This document shows positions 31,548 to 40,400 of a DNA stretch of 53,919 nt, piece by piece. How positions within the stretch are numbered: position 1 is the first letter of the stretch; the number at the start of each line of letters is the position of its first letter. The stretch covers positions 1-53,919 of the forward strand of contig OMWZ01000020.1 in assembly GCA_900314855.1 (NCBI GenBank). The letters run 5' to 3'. This stretch comes from an uncultured Selenomonadales bacterium. Its GTDB lineage: Bacteria > Bacillota > Negativicutes > Acidaminococcales > Acidaminococcaceae. Made by a program: the position numbers and the translations under genes. The notes under the pieces were generated by a model. The model was not told the origin of the DNA. It worked only from the letters and a program-made list of their open reading frames with translations, and did no database searches.

Positions 31548-33073
31548 GAATGGATGAACTCTTGCGTATTTCCCACCTGCGATACCGCTATGGCACGCGG
31601 GAGGAGCCGACCCTGCGGGATGTATCCTTTACCCTGGGCGCCGGGGAGATGGTCCTGCTGGCCGGGAAAAGCGGGTCTGGGAAATCCACGCTGCTCCAGG
31701 CGGTCAGCGGCATCCTTCGCACGAATGGGCGGGGCCTCCTGGAAGGGGAAATCCGCCTGGATGGGCAGGACGTTGTCGGCTGGGCCCCGGAACAGATCGG
31801 GCTTCTCGTCGGAACGGTCTACCAGACGCCGGATGACCAGCTTTTCGCCATGACCGCCTACGATGAGGTGGCCTTCGCGTTGGAAAACCGGGGACTGCCG
31901 GAAGAAATCATCTCCCGGCGGGTAGAAGAAACCCTGGTCCGCGTCGGTCTCGGGGGTCTGGGGGCGCGCGGTATCCACACCTTGTCTGGCGGGCAGCGGC
32001 AGCGCCTTGCCCTGGCGTCGGTCTTGGTGACGGATCCGAAGCTGCTTCTGCTCGACGAGCCTGTGAGCCAGATGAATCCCCAGGGGGCCCGGGATTTTCT
32101 CCAGCTGCTGCGGCAGCTGAACCGGGAACGGGGACTGACAATCCTTTTGATTGAACACCGCGTCCACGAATTGGCCGGCTATTTCCGGCGGATTCTCCTT
32201 TTGCGCGAAGGGAGCGTCTGTTATGACGGATCCCTGCAGGGGCTCTGGAAACGGCCGGACCTTTCGTCCCGCGCGGGACTGCGGATCCCGGCGTGCGTCC
32301 GGCTCTGCCGGGCCCTCGGTCTGCCGCGCTGCACGGAGGGAGACGCCGAAATGGCTGCCTTGATCCGGCAGTATTGCCGGATTGACCCGGCGATGCCGGC
32401 ACCGGAGCCGAGGCAGGGAACGGGCCCCGTGCGGGTCGAGGCGCGGGGCCTGTGTTACCGTTACGACGGCGCCGAGACGGACACACTGCGCCAAGTCGGG
32501 TTTCAGTTGCGGGGAGGCGAAATCACGGCGCTCATGGGCTGCAATGGCGCCGGGAAAAGTACACTCCTGAACCTGCTCGGTGGGGTGACGATGCCGGAAC
32601 GAGGAAGCCTGACTCTCGACGGCGCGCCCTGGCAGGACCGGCTGGAAGCTGTCGGCTATATGCGGCAGGAAGCGGACCTGATGCTCCTGACGGACACGGT
32701 ACGGAACGAATTCTTCTGGAACAACCGTATCTTGCGGGAAGAAACGTTCCGGCAGATGACGGAACAGATGGACTTGGCGCCGTACCGCGACGACTTCCCC
32801 CTGGCCCTGAGCAAGGGGCAGCGTCTGCGCGTCGTTCTGGGCGCCATCCTCGCGCGAAAGCCCGAAGTGCTCCTGTTGGACGAACCGACGACAGGACAGG
32901 ACCTGGAGAGTCTGGACGCCATCCGCTCCCTGCTGCGCGCGTATGCCCGCGGCGGCGGGTGTGTCTTTTTCTGTACCCACGACGTGGAACTGGCCTCGGC
33001 CCTTGCCGACCGGGTCCTGCTCCTGTCCGGGGGACAAACTCTGGCAGATGGGGAAGCGCACCGCGTGTGCTGA
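31544..33073 (+). CDS. ECF transporter double ATPase (EcfA-EcfA' fusion)
   Basis: 509 aa with two ABC ATPase domains. Domain 1 (about 5-245): Walker A LAGKSGSGKST, signature LSGGQRQRLALA, Walker B LLLLDEPVSQMNP, switch His in IEHRVHE. Domain 2 (about 285-505): Walker A MGCNGAGKST, signature LSKGQRLRVVLGA (Gly to Lys change), Walker B VLLLDEPTTGQD, switch His in CTHDVE. Fusion of the two ATPases in one chain is known for some ECF systems. Start overlaps the S-component stop (ATGA). Confidence 0.93.
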   Translation: MRMDELLRISHLRYRYGTREEPTLRDVSFTLGAGEMVLLAGKSGSGKSTLLQAVSGILRTNGRGLLEGEIRLDGQDVVGWAPEQIGLLVGTVYQTPDDQLFAMTAYDEVAFALENRGLPEEIISRRVEETLVRVGLGGLGARGIHTLSGGQRQRLALASVLVTDPKLLLLDEPVSQMNPQGARDFLQLLRQLNRERGLTILLIEHRVHELAGYFRRILLLREGSVCYDGSLQGLWKRPDLSSRAGLRIPACVRLCRALGLPRCTEGDAEMAALIRQYCRIDPAMPAPEPRQGTGPVRVEARGLCYRYDGAETDTLRQVGFQLRGGEITALMGCNGAGKSTLLNLLGGVTMPERGSLTLDGAPWQDRLEAVGYMRQEADLMLLTDTVRNEFFWNNRILREETFRQMTEQMDLAPYRDDFPLALSKGQRLRVVLGAILARKPEVLLLDEPTTGQDLESLDAIRSLLRAYARGGGCVFFCTHDVELASALADRVLLLSGGQTLADGEAHRVC

Positions 33074-33076
33074 ATT

Positions 33077-33952
33077 ATGTCCATGCGGCAGTTGTGGGAA
33101 GGGAATGATTCGGCCCCCTGGATCCGGCACGTGACGGGGGAAACGAAGTTGCTCGTACTGTTGTCTTATTCGGTGTGGACCCTTGCCATCGACAATCCGG
33201 AAACCTTGTTTTACCTGTTTGCGGGGACCCTGGGATTGCATCTGGTGGCTCGCACATCCCGGTCCAAGTGGTATGTCCTGGCCATCCTGCTGCTGTTGGG
33301 TCTGTGGGGTTCCATGTTCAGCCAGGCCTTGTTTTATACCCAGACCCCACGGACGCCGGTCCTGGTCCTGATTCGGCCGGACATGCCTGTCCTGGGGCGC
33401 CTGACGGAGGGCCTTTTCGTCTACCGGGAAGGAATCCTGTACGGAGCCGTCCAGGGCCTGCGATCGGCAGGGATGCTGTCCCTGGGACTCCTTGTCTGTT
33501 GGACTTCGGACCCGCGGCAGCTGCTGCAGGCCCTGCTCCGCTGGCGCCTGCCGGCGCAGATCGCCTTTATGCTCGTGACAGCCATCCGCTTCCTGCCCGT
33601 TCTGGCGGCGGAAGCCGGGGAAGTCCTGCTGGTCCTGCAGCTGCGCAGCGGAAGCCGTCGGGGCCGCCGGGCTGTCCTGCGCCATCTTCCATACGTAATC
33701 CAGCCGCTTCTGACCAGGTGTTTGCGCCGGGCTCAGACCCTGGCCCTTTCGGTGACGAGCCGTGGCTTTTTCCTGGCGCGGGGTCAGCGGAAACAGGCGC
33801 CCCTTCCCCGGTCGGAGCGAATCTTGTGTCTGGCCTGTCTGGCCGTGACCGGGGGTGTTGTCGTCAGCAAAATCCTCTACGTCCTGTCTGAGCAGGGGTT
33901 CTATTGGGGCGCGTTCCGGCAGATTTATGATGGAGCGAAATTATATTTATGA
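33077..33952 (+). CDS. ECF transporter transmembrane subunit EcfT
   Basis: 291 aa. An N-terminal WIRHVTGETKLLVLLSYSV precedes several membrane helices. The C-terminal cytoplasmic coupling helices hold the Arg-containing motifs RSGSRRGRRAVLRHL and LSVTSRGFFLARGQR, matching the A-R-x patterns through which EcfT contacts the ATPases. It starts four bases after the ATPase stop, and its own stop overlaps the propeller gene start. It links the S-component to the motor. Confidence 0.9.
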   Translation: MSMRQLWEGNDSAPWIRHVTGETKLLVLLSYSVWTLAIDNPETLFYLFAGTLGLHLVARTSRSKWYVLAILLLLGLWGSMFSQALFYTQTPRTPVLVLIRPDMPVLGRLTEGLFVYREGILYGAVQGLRSAGMLSLGLLVCWTSDPRQLLQALLRWRLPAQIAFMLVTAIRFLPVLAAEAGEVLLVLQLRSGSRRGRRAVLRHLPYVIQPLLTRCLRRAQTLALSVTSRGFFLARGQRKQAPLPRSERILCLACLAVTGGVVVSKILYVLSEQGFYWGAFRQIYDGAKLYL

Positions 33953-35370
33953 AACAGTGCAAGATGTATGTCGTATTTTTGTTGTTTGCCCTCTCCCTGG
34001 CGGCCCTCTGGTGGATCGCGTCGGGCGGGACGCCCTGGCAGGGGAGGGACGGGGCCCGCGACGCCTCCGGCGGCCGGCTGGTTTCCTTGGGCGATATCCC
34101 TGTCAGCAACTATGACCGCATGGGATTCACGAAAGCCATCGTCCGCTACATCCCGAAGGAAAAGGGCTGGCTCGTGGGGACGGAACGGGGAGAGCTCTTT
34201 CTGTTTTCTGACCAGGGGGAACAACGGTGGAAACGTTCCCTGGGCATCGGCAAGCTGGTTTCCGCCGCCCTCTCTCCCGCGGGGGACACGGCCTATGTGG
34301 GGGAGCAGAGCCCGACGGGAACCTTGTACGCCGTCGATGTCCATACAGGGGATATCCGCTGGCAGTATGCCGCGTCGGATTTCGTGGGCAGCGACCCTTC
34401 CCAGCGTTCCTATCCCTCCGTGGTCCACATCGCCGTCGACGGGAAGGGGACGGTCTACGCGAACTGCTACCGTTTCCTGATGCAAAAAGACGGCGGCAGG
34501 GCCTACGCCGGGCGGATGATTGCCGTCCGCCGGGACGGGTCCCTGGCGTGGCAGTATCCCCGGGCGGAGGTGATCGACAGCTGGATCAACTGGTGTGACG
34601 TGAACGATGCCAACGGCCGCGTCGTCCTGTCCACCTCGGCCTACGATTTCCGCGAGGAGATGCGCTATAAGGATACCCTGTATTTCCTGCGCAGGGACGA
34701 TGGGCAGGAACTGCGTTCTGTCGCCGTGGCGCCTGTGGAACCCTTTGAAAACACGGTCCTGCGCGGCAGTCCGAATTTCAGTGCCGACGGGAGGTATCTG
34801 GCGGCTTCCTGCTCCGACGGACGGGGATTTTTATTCGATGGCCGCGGCAATATCCTGTGGGAACGGACCCTGTCCGCGCCGACCCGCGTGGCTGGCGCCT
34901 GGATCAACGCGTCTGGCCGGGATGGATTTGCCCTTGCCGAGGGAGTCGTCTTCACGACAATCAATACCTTTAACCGTGAAAACTGGCAGTTGCCGACGCC
35001 GGTCGAGCACCCCAGCAGCAACAGCCTCTTCCTGTTCCATTACGATGGTTCCTTCGGCTACCAGTACAGGGCCCGGGGTACCATGGAAGAACTAGCCTTC
35101 GGCGAGGGAATCGTGGCCTGCGCCATAGGCCGCAACGTGCGGACCCATGATTATTCCTGCCACGGTGCCCTGGTGCTGCGTCTGCGGGATGGCCGGAAGC
35201 TGGACTTTTACCACACGGAAGGGCCGCTCCAGGCTATTGCCGTTTCGCCGGACGGCCGGCATCTGGCTGGGGTGGAAGCTCCCGTCCTAACGCCCGAAGG
35301 CAGGACCATTGGCGCCTACCGGCTGCATATCTGGCGGCGGGAGCCTGCCGGCCCGGGTGCTCCGGTTTGA
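33949..35370 (+). CDS. Membrane-anchored beta-propeller (PQQ/WD-like repeats)
   Basis: 473 aa. The N-terminal hydrophobic segment (about 7-25) acts as an uncleaved anchor or signal, putting the rest outside the cytoplasmic membrane. Repeated blade-like units are visible: GWLVGTERGELFLFSDQGEQRWKR, LYAVDVHTGDIRWQYAAS, MIAVRRDGSLAWQYPRAE, GFLFDGRGNILWERTL and AIAVSPDGRHLAGVEA. That suggests a six- to eight-bladed propeller. No quinone-binding residues can be assigned. It is coupled to ecfT by ATGA overlap. A propeller in an ECF operon is not a standard component; ligand delivery or sensing is inferred. Confidence 0.75.
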   Translation: MKQCKMYVVFLLFALSLAALWWIASGGTPWQGRDGARDASGGRLVSLGDIPVSNYDRMGFTKAIVRYIPKEKGWLVGTERGELFLFSDQGEQRWKRSLGIGKLVSAALSPAGDTAYVGEQSPTGTLYAVDVHTGDIRWQYAASDFVGSDPSQRSYPSVVHIAVDGKGTVYANCYRFLMQKDGGRAYAGRMIAVRRDGSLAWQYPRAEVIDSWINWCDVNDANGRVVLSTSAYDFREEMRYKDTLYFLRRDDGQELRSVAVAPVEPFENTVLRGSPNFSADGRYLAASCSDGRGFLFDGRGNILWERTLSAPTRVAGAWINASGRDGFALAEGVVFTTINTFNRENWQLPTPVEHPSSNSLFLFHYDGSFGYQYRARGTMEELAFGEGIVACAIGRNVRTHDYSCHGALVLRLRDGRKLDFYHTEGPLQAIAVSPDGRHLAGVEAPVLTPEGRTIGAYRLHIWRREPAGPGAPV

Positions 35371-35395
35371 CAGTCCTGCCAACATGATGTATTGT
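35367..35395 (+). promoter_or_regulatory. Promoter of the Mrp-hotdog cluster
   Basis: A consensus TTGACA (35367-35372) overlaps the stop codon of the propeller gene; 17 bp further is TATTGT (35390-35395). Confidence 0.65.
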
Positions 35396-35480
35396 GTAAT
35401 GGTGGCGCCAAGGCGGACACCTCCGCAGCGCGCCGCGAGGAAGCAGGCCGGACAGGGCCTGCGTGGAAAGGATGAGGAAC

Positions 35481-36317
35481 ATGGCGGAATGCGATCATGA
35501 CTGTGCCCAATGCCAGTCGGCAGAAGGCTGTGGAGAGCGGGAGAATCCGGCTTCCTTTAAGAAACCATGCCACCCGGAAAGCCATATCGGCAAAGTCATT
35601 GGGGTGGTAAGCGGCAAAGGCGGCGTGGGAAAATCCCTGGTGACGTCGATCCTGGCGGTGCGGATGCGCCGGGCGGGAAAGAAGGTCGCCATCCTGGACG
35701 CCGATATTACGGGACCGTCCATCCCGAAGACATTTCACGTGACGGGACCCGTGCGGTCCGACGGGGACAGTTTCTACCCCGTGGAGACAAAGACGGGCAT
35801 CAAGGTCATGTCCCTGAACCTGCTCCTGCCTCATGAAACGGACCCCGTCGTCTGGCGTGGCCCTGTCATTGCCGGGGCGCTGCAGCAGTTCTGGACGGAT
35901 GTTATTTACGGTGACGTGGACTACCTGTTCGTCGATATGCCGCCGGGCACGGGCGATGTTCCCCTGACGGTCTACCAGTCCTTGCCCCTGGACGGCATCC
36001 TGATTGTGGCGTCGCCGCAGGAACTGGTAGGGATGATTGTGGAAAAAGCGGCCAATATGGCCCGGATGATGCGGATTCCCGTGTTGGGCCTGGTAGAAAA
36101 CTACAGCTATTTCCAGTGCCCGGACTGCGGGAACCGCCATGAGATTTTCGGCAAGAGCCGCCTTGACGAAGCGGCAGCAGCCCAAGGCGTGGCCTGCAAG
36201 GATCGTGTCCCCGTGGACCCGTCCCTCGCCGCGGCCGTCGACGCAGGAACCCTGGAAGACGCGTCCCTGCCGTATCTGGACAACGCCGTGACTATGCTGC
36301 AGGCACTGAAAAACTGA
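35481..36317 (+). CDS. mrp: Mrp/NBP35-type Fe-S cluster carrier ATPase
   Basis: 278 aa from the ATG at 35481 (AAAGGA upstream; a GTG 18 bp earlier is an alternative). A Cys-rich N-terminus (CDHDCAQCQSAEGC) may bind an Fe-S cluster, as in NBP35. Deviant Walker A is SGKGGVGKS; switch motifs ILDADITGPSIPK and VDMPPGTGDVPLT follow. A C-terminal CPDCG motif is the conserved CxxC bridging the cluster in dimers. It moves Fe-S clusters to target enzymes. It is next to hotdog enzymes with no known link. Confidence 0.92.
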   Translation: MAECDHDCAQCQSAEGCGERENPASFKKPCHPESHIGKVIGVVSGKGGVGKSLVTSILAVRMRRAGKKVAILDADITGPSIPKTFHVTGPVRSDGDSFYPVETKTGIKVMSLNLLLPHETDPVVWRGPVIAGALQQFWTDVIYGDVDYLFVDMPPGTGDVPLTVYQSLPLDGILIVASPQELVGMIVEKAANMARMMRIPVLGLVENYSYFQCPDCGNRHEIFGKSRLDEAAAAQGVACKDRVPVDPSLAAAVDAGTLEDASLPYLDNAVTMLQALKN

Positions 36318-36391
36318 GACACGCGGCTTTGCGGCATGTCACCGGAAAATGGTGTCGACGGAACGCGCTGTCCGCATAGGGAGGTAGGACG

Positions 36392-36802
36392 ATGGATACA
36401 CAAGAAACCAAGAACGCGCTGCCTGTGACGCGAACCCTCCGCGCCACCGTGACGGAAGACCTGCTGGCTGTCCGCGTGGGCAGCGGCACCCTGCGGGTCC
36501 TGGGCACGCCGGTCCTGGCCCGCCTGTACGAACAGGCGGCGCAGGAACTGGCTGGCCTGTATTGTGACGTCGGCATGACGACCGTCGGGACGGCCCTTTC
36601 CCTGAGCCACGACGCGCCGACGCCGTGCGGCATGGATTTTTCCGTGACGGTCACGCTTGTGGGGCGCGAAGGTCGTGTCTTTACCTTTGCCCTGGAAGCG
36701 GCAGATGCGACGGGCCTTATTTCGAAGGGAACCCATACGCGCGTCGCCGTCCCCGCGGAAAAATTCCAGGCCAAGGCTGACGGACGGAGAAACCGACCGT
36801 GA
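36392..36802 (+). CDS. Hotdog thioesterase, fluoroacetyl-CoA thioesterase-like
   Basis: 136 aa. TVTEDLLAVRVGSGTLRVLGTPVLARLYEQAAQELA, then TTVGTALSLSHDAPTP and a GTHTR motif, match the FlK-like thioesterase group. In that family a Thr, Glu and His form the active site (here Thr near 51, Glu near 47-52, His near 74). The metabolic substrate is probably an acyl-CoA and not a fluorinated compound. SD GGGAGGT. A terminator follows. Confidence 0.8.
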   Translation: MDTQETKNALPVTRTLRATVTEDLLAVRVGSGTLRVLGTPVLARLYEQAAQELAGLYCDVGMTTVGTALSLSHDAPTPCGMDFSVTVTLVGREGRVFTFALEAADATGLISKGTHTRVAVPAEKFQAKADGRRNRP

Positions 36803-36840
36803 TATCTGCCGGGGCAGTGTTCAAACAGTACCGCAGCCTT

Positions 36841-36873
36841 ACCGGGCGGGCCGTGAGGCCGCCCGGTATTTTT
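36841..36873 (+). terminator. Terminator after the FlK-like gene
   Basis: ACCGGGCGGGCC / GGCCGCCCGGT with loop GTGA and one bulge, followed by ATTTTT. Confidence 0.85.
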
Positions 36874-36959
36874 CTGAAAAAAGGGTTTTTCAGGGTTTTG
36901 TCGTATATATCCACTAGCACGAAAAAAGAAGCCTTGCGAAAAAGGCTGCGAACAGGCAG

Positions 36960-37364
36960 GTGTCCACAGTGAAAGTTCCCTTTGCGGAGGTAGACCTGGC
37001 TAAGGTATACCCTGAAAAAGAATATGTCATTACGGAAGAAAAAATCCGGGCCTATATGGCCGCCACGGGGGATTTGAACCCCTTGTACGAACAGGAACGG
37101 CTCATCCCGCCGGCCATGGCGGCCGTCTTTACGCGGTGGGAGGCCTTGTCGGGCGAGGAGTTGCTGCCCGGCACCATCCACGCCGGCCAGGCATTCCGCT
37201 ATTTGCGGCCCCTCCATTGGGGCGACAAAGTGGTCCTGCAAGGCAAGGCCGTCGAAAAGATGGAAAAGCGGGGATTAAAATTTGTCGTGCGCGAAGTACG
37301 GGCACGGCTGGAAACAGGCGAACCGGCCATCGTCAGCCGCATTACGGTGATTTTGCCGGAGTGA
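36960..37364 (+). CDS. MaoC/FAS1-type dehydratase, subunit A-like
   Basis: 134 aa if the GTG at 36960 is used; the GTG at 36969 is equally possible, with AGGCAGG upstream of it. Single hotdog domain with YMAATGDLNPLY, where active hydratases have D-x-N-P-x-H. The catalytic His is absent (Tyr instead), as in the non-catalytic partner of two-subunit dehydratases of the HadA type. The next gene encodes the complete motif. A hairpin AGCCTT/AAGGCT lies just upstream. Confidence 0.7.
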   Translation: MSTVKVPFAEVDLAKVYPEKEYVITEEKIRAYMAATGDLNPLYEQERLIPPAMAAVFTRWEALSGEELLPGTIHAGQAFRYLRPLHWGDKVVLQGKAVEKMEKRGLKFVVREVRARLETGEPAIVSRITVILPE

Positions 37365-37386
37365 TTCGGGAAGGAGCTGTGACAGT

Positions 37387-37794
37387 ATGAGCAAGTTTAC
37401 CAAAGGGATGGTCTTCACCCTGCCGCCGAAAACGGTGTCGCAGGAAGTCATCAACCGCTATGCCGATGCGGCGGAAGACCACAACCCGCTCCATATCGAT
37501 CCGGAATTCGCCAAAACGACCCGCTACGGCGGAACCATCGCCCACGGCATGCTCAGTGCCGCGTTCCTGCAGGAACTGCTGATGCGCACCTTCGGCGAGG
37601 CCTGGATGACCAACGGGGAAATCAGCCTGAACTTTATGGCGCCGGTCCATTCAGGCGATACGGTGACGGCAGAAGCGAAAGTCTTCGCCCTTCACGAAGA
37701 AACGGGCCGCGTGACCCTGCGCCTGTCCGTGACGGATGCCGAGGGCACGAAAGTGATTTCGGGCAAGGCGTCCGTCACGCCGGCGGCGGAGTGA
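37387..37794 (+). CDS. MaoC-type (R)-specific enoyl-CoA hydratase/dehydratase, catalytic subunit
   Basis: 135 aa hotdog protein. The hydratase motif is complete: YADAAEDHNPLHIDPEFA followed by YGGTIAHGMLSAAF, giving the catalytic Asp and His. It starts 23 bp after the partner gene, SD GGAAGGAG. The pair resembles the two-chain HadAB-type dehydratases, where one chain binds the acyl part and the other supplies catalysis. Whether it acts on acyl-CoA or acyl-ACP is unknown. Confidence 0.85.
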   Translation: MSKFTKGMVFTLPPKTVSQEVINRYADAAEDHNPLHIDPEFAKTTRYGGTIAHGMLSAAFLQELLMRTFGEAWMTNGEISLNFMAPVHSGDTVTAEAKVFALHEETGRVTLRLSVTDAEGTKVISGKASVTPAAE

Positions 37795-37875
37795 TGGTCC
37801 GGCAGGATCGCGGGCAATCGCGGAAACGCGGCCCGCAGGGCCTGCCAAGGGAAAAGCAAGGAAGGAAGGGGTAAC

Positions 37876-38385
37876 ATGTTGCATTGGTTCCGGAAAGGGA
37901 TAGCCGCCCTCGTGGCGATCTTCTGCGTGTCGGCCCTGGCCCCGGCGGCGGTTTTCGCGCGGATTCCCGCTTCGGGCGTGGCCATTGGCGGCGTCGGTTT
38001 GGGAACGACACCGGGGCAGGTCAAAAGGATTTACGGGGAACCGACGGATTCGCGCCGAGTCTATTCCAAGGCCGACGGCGGGTACATCACGCAGTATATT
38101 TATGGCAATTCCTATTCCATCACGTTCTATGAATTGCCCGGCGGGGCTTACGCCGACTTTGTCAATTGTTCTTCCGACAATGGGCTGGCGACACCGGCCG
38201 GCGTCCTCGTCGGTATGGACGAGACCGTCCTGACGTCGGTGTACGGCGCGCCGGACGTAAAGTCGGAAGACCCGACGAGCCATATTACGCGTTATGTGTA
38301 TAAAGCCTCGGGTGGACGGGGGGAACAGCTGATTTTCCTCGCGCAGCACGGGAAAATCGTGAATATGTCCGCCTGCTATGAATAA
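37876..38385 (+). CDS. Exported SmpA/BLIP-fold-like protein
   Basis: 169 aa. Signal peptide about 1-29 (KGIAALVAIFCVSALAPAAVFA). Two similar units follow: VGLGTTPGQVKRIYGEPTDSRR and VGMDETVLTSVYGAPDVKSED, each with a helix ending in YG-x-P. This pattern is common in SmpA/BLIP-fold secreted proteins. Role unknown. Located downstream of the hotdog genes and ahead of a bidirectional terminator. Confidence 0.7.
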   Translation: MLHWFRKGIAALVAIFCVSALAPAAVFARIPASGVAIGGVGLGTTPGQVKRIYGEPTDSRRVYSKADGGYITQYIYGNSYSITFYELPGGAYADFVNCSSDNGLATPAGVLVGMDETVLTSVYGAPDVKSEDPTSHITRYVYKASGGRGEQLIFLAQHGKIVNMSACYE

Positions 38386-38411
38386 CATTGGAATCCGGCC
38401 GCAAGGCAACG

Positions 38412-38441
38412 AAAAAGGGCAGCCCAAGGACTGCCCTTTTT
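38412..38441. terminator. Bidirectional terminator between convergent genes
   Basis: AAAAAGGGCAG / CTGCCCTTTTT with an 8-nt loop, serving the exported-protein gene and larA. Confidence 0.92.
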
Positions 38442-38492
38442 ATTGTTTGTGATTCGTGTTTCGTTGCGTCGGTTCGGCCTGGCGCCACGGTG

Positions 38493-39800
38493 TCACGCCT
38501 TCGGTTCTTCGGCGATGATGCTGCCGCAGTGGGGAATGACGTTGATTGTGTAATCCGTTTTGCCTTCGCGCTCCAGCTGGGCCTTTGCAAGGTTCCAGGC
38601 CTCTTTGACGGTGGCGCAGGGAATCTGGTTCGTCCTGCGGATGGCTTCGAAGTTTTCCTTCCTCGTAACCAGGTAAATGGTGTACCGGTGGGTCATGCAG
38701 AACAGGTTGAAGGCTACGAAGAAGGGGATGGTGAAGCAGGCCCGCAGGTCTTTTTCCATGTCCTGTTCGTTGTCATATCGGAAGCTGCCCAGGTATTCCG
38801 CCGGCTCGTAGATGTCGCTGGCTTCCATGATGGCAATGATGATGCCACCGCGTTTGGTCGTCACGTCGGCCGGATCGTAGCATTTGCTGCCCTGGTAAAG
38901 GGAAACATCCTTCGGATATCCGCCGGCACAGGCGAAGGTGACATCGGCGCGCTGTTGGAAAGGCACGCGCTGGTTGTTGTAACAGATTTTCGTGCCTTCG
39001 AGCCAGGCTTCGTAGGGATCGCCGGCGACGATATTGGAAATCTTGCCTTCCGTGTTGATAATCGAGTGGACCAGGAAGGTCGGCCGAATCATTTCCATGG
39101 CTTCGACCATGTCGTTGTTGACGGGATTGCCCGCCAGGATGCCGTTGCGCGTTTTCGGATTGATGCCGGCTCCGAAATGGTCCGCCAGGGCGTGGCAGTG
39201 GTTCTCCTGGATCGTATCCCAGCCCGCGACGCCGGGCAGGAGCAGTTTGCGGCCGCCGCCGTATCCGGCGAACAAGTGGGCCGTAATGCCGTCGACGATG
39301 AGAATCTTGTCCGCTTCCACGACATGCTTGTTCAGCAGGACCTTCGTGCCGAGTTTCGTCGTCCCGACGCAGGTCAGCTCGTCGAGGTTGCGGCTGTGGT
39401 GCTGGTACAGCCTAATGCGGCGCGCGACTTCTTCCCCGACGACGCGGACGTCCTCTTCGTGTGTCTGTTCGCGGTGGGTGCCTTGGGCGAAGACGATATA
39501 CATATCCTCGTCGGGCACCCCGGCCAGATTCAGTTCATTGACGATATGGATCACATATTCGGAAGAACGGTTCCAGGTCCGCGTGACATCGGCGACGACA
39601 AGACAGACCTTGTCGCCCTTGTGGAACCGTTCCTGCAACGGCTTCGAGCCGATGGGATGGCGCATTGCCTCCAGCGTGGCGGCTTTGACATCGCACGCCG
39701 GGACCGGCTGGCCTTCCAGGACTTCGCTGATATGTTCTTCCGGCAGTGCCACGTCCTGCGTGGTCTTGCCGATGCCAAAAGAAAATGTTTTGAGAGCCAT
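38493..39800 (-). CDS. larA: Nickel-pincer lactate racemase LarA family
   Basis: 435 aa from the minus-strand ATG at 39800 (GGGAAGGAAT upstream; a longer frame exists). In LarA of Lactiplantibacillus plantarum, His108, His174, Lys184 and His200 hold the nickel-pincer nucleotide and catalyse. Equivalents here are His109 (FAQGTHRE), His175 and Lys185 (ITAHLFAGYGGGRKLLLPG) and His201 (ENHCHAL), the same spacing. It interconverts L- and D-lactate, or another 2-hydroxy acid. The cofactor needs LarB, LarC and LarE, not present in this window. A GGACATGTCC palindrome lies in its leader (39850-39859). Confidence 0.9.
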   Translation of the reverse strand: MALKTFSFGIGKTTQDVALPEEHISEVLEGQPVPACDVKAATLEAMRHPIGSKPLQERFHKGDKVCLVVADVTRTWNRSSEYVIHIVNELNLAGVPDEDMYIVFAQGTHREQTHEEDVRVVGEEVARRIRLYQHHSRNLDELTCVGTTKLGTKVLLNKHVVEADKILIVDGITAHLFAGYGGGRKLLLPGVAGWDTIQENHCHALADHFGAGINPKTRNGILAGNPVNNDMVEAMEMIRPTFLVHSIINTEGKISNIVAGDPYEAWLEGTKICYNNQRVPFQQRADVTFACAGGYPKDVSLYQGSKCYDPADVTTKRGGIIIAIMEASDIYEPAEYLGSFRYDNEQDMEKDLRACFTIPFFVAFNLFCMTHRYTIYLVTRKENFEAIRRTNQIPCATVKEAWNLAKAQLEREGKTDYTINVIPHCGSIIAEEPKA

Positions 39801-39884
39801 ATTCCTTCCCTTTCTTAGCATAAGATGCAGCGGATACATACTTCCCAATGGACATGTCCGTCATCATGGTGTTACATTTTTTTC

Positions 39885-39893
39885 ATTATATCA
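39885..39893 (-). promoter_or_regulatory. Extended -10 promoter of larA
   Basis: Minus-strand TGATATAAT (TATAAT at 39885-39890). A TTGATG at 39911-39916 is 20 bp away, longer than ideal. Confidence 0.6.
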
Positions 39894-39980
39894 CAAACAG
39901 GGAAGGATATCATCAAAAGCGGAGCTCCATCGCGGGGGATGCTTATCGTTTGGAGAAAAGTGATTGGCAGGGAAGGGGTC

Positions 39981-40010
39981 TTGACGCGGCGGGCAAATCC
40001 ATGCTAACAT
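39981..40010 (+). promoter_or_regulatory. Promoter of the CPYC protein gene
   Basis: TTGACG (39981-39986), 18 bp, extended -10 TGCTAACAT (40002-40010). A hairpin GCGGGC/GCCCGC (40035-40049) lies in the leader. Confidence 0.7.
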
Positions 40011-40078
40011 TACTAAAAAACTAGGAATTAACGGGCGGGCTCCGCCCGCGCTGATCAGAACCATAAGGAGGAATTTCC

Positions 40079-40357
40079 ATGCAACATATTACCTTTTTCT
40101 ATCTGCACCAGTGCCCGTACTGCCGCAAAGCGGAGCAGGCTTTCGCGGAACTGAGACAGGAAAACGCGGCCTATGCCGGTGTTATCGTCGATGCCTACGA
40201 AGAAACGGAACATCCGGAAATCGTCAGCAAATATGACTTCTATTATGCGCCGACGCTCTACGTGGGCGAGGAAAAAATCTACGAAGCCCATCCAGGCGAC
40301 GACGATGCGAAAATCAAAGCCAACGTGAAAAAGGCTTTGGACGCGGCCCTGGCGTAA
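40079..40357 (+). CDS. Glutaredoxin/thioredoxin-fold protein with CPYC motif
   Basis: 92 aa. The active site is HQCPYCRKAEQAF in the first helix, and the cis-Pro region is YYAPTLYVGEEKIYEA. It looks like a small cytosolic thiol-disulfide oxidoreductase. It is monocistronic with its own promoter, SD AAGGAGG and bidirectional terminator. Confidence 0.88.
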   Translation: MQHITFFYLHQCPYCRKAEQAFAELRQENAAYAGVIVDAYEETEHPEIVSKYDFYYAPTLYVGEEKIYEAHPGDDDAKIKANVKKALDAALA

Positions 40358-40400
40358 GGGAAAAGGGCGCGCCGAAACAGCACAGCCGCATTTTGTCAGC

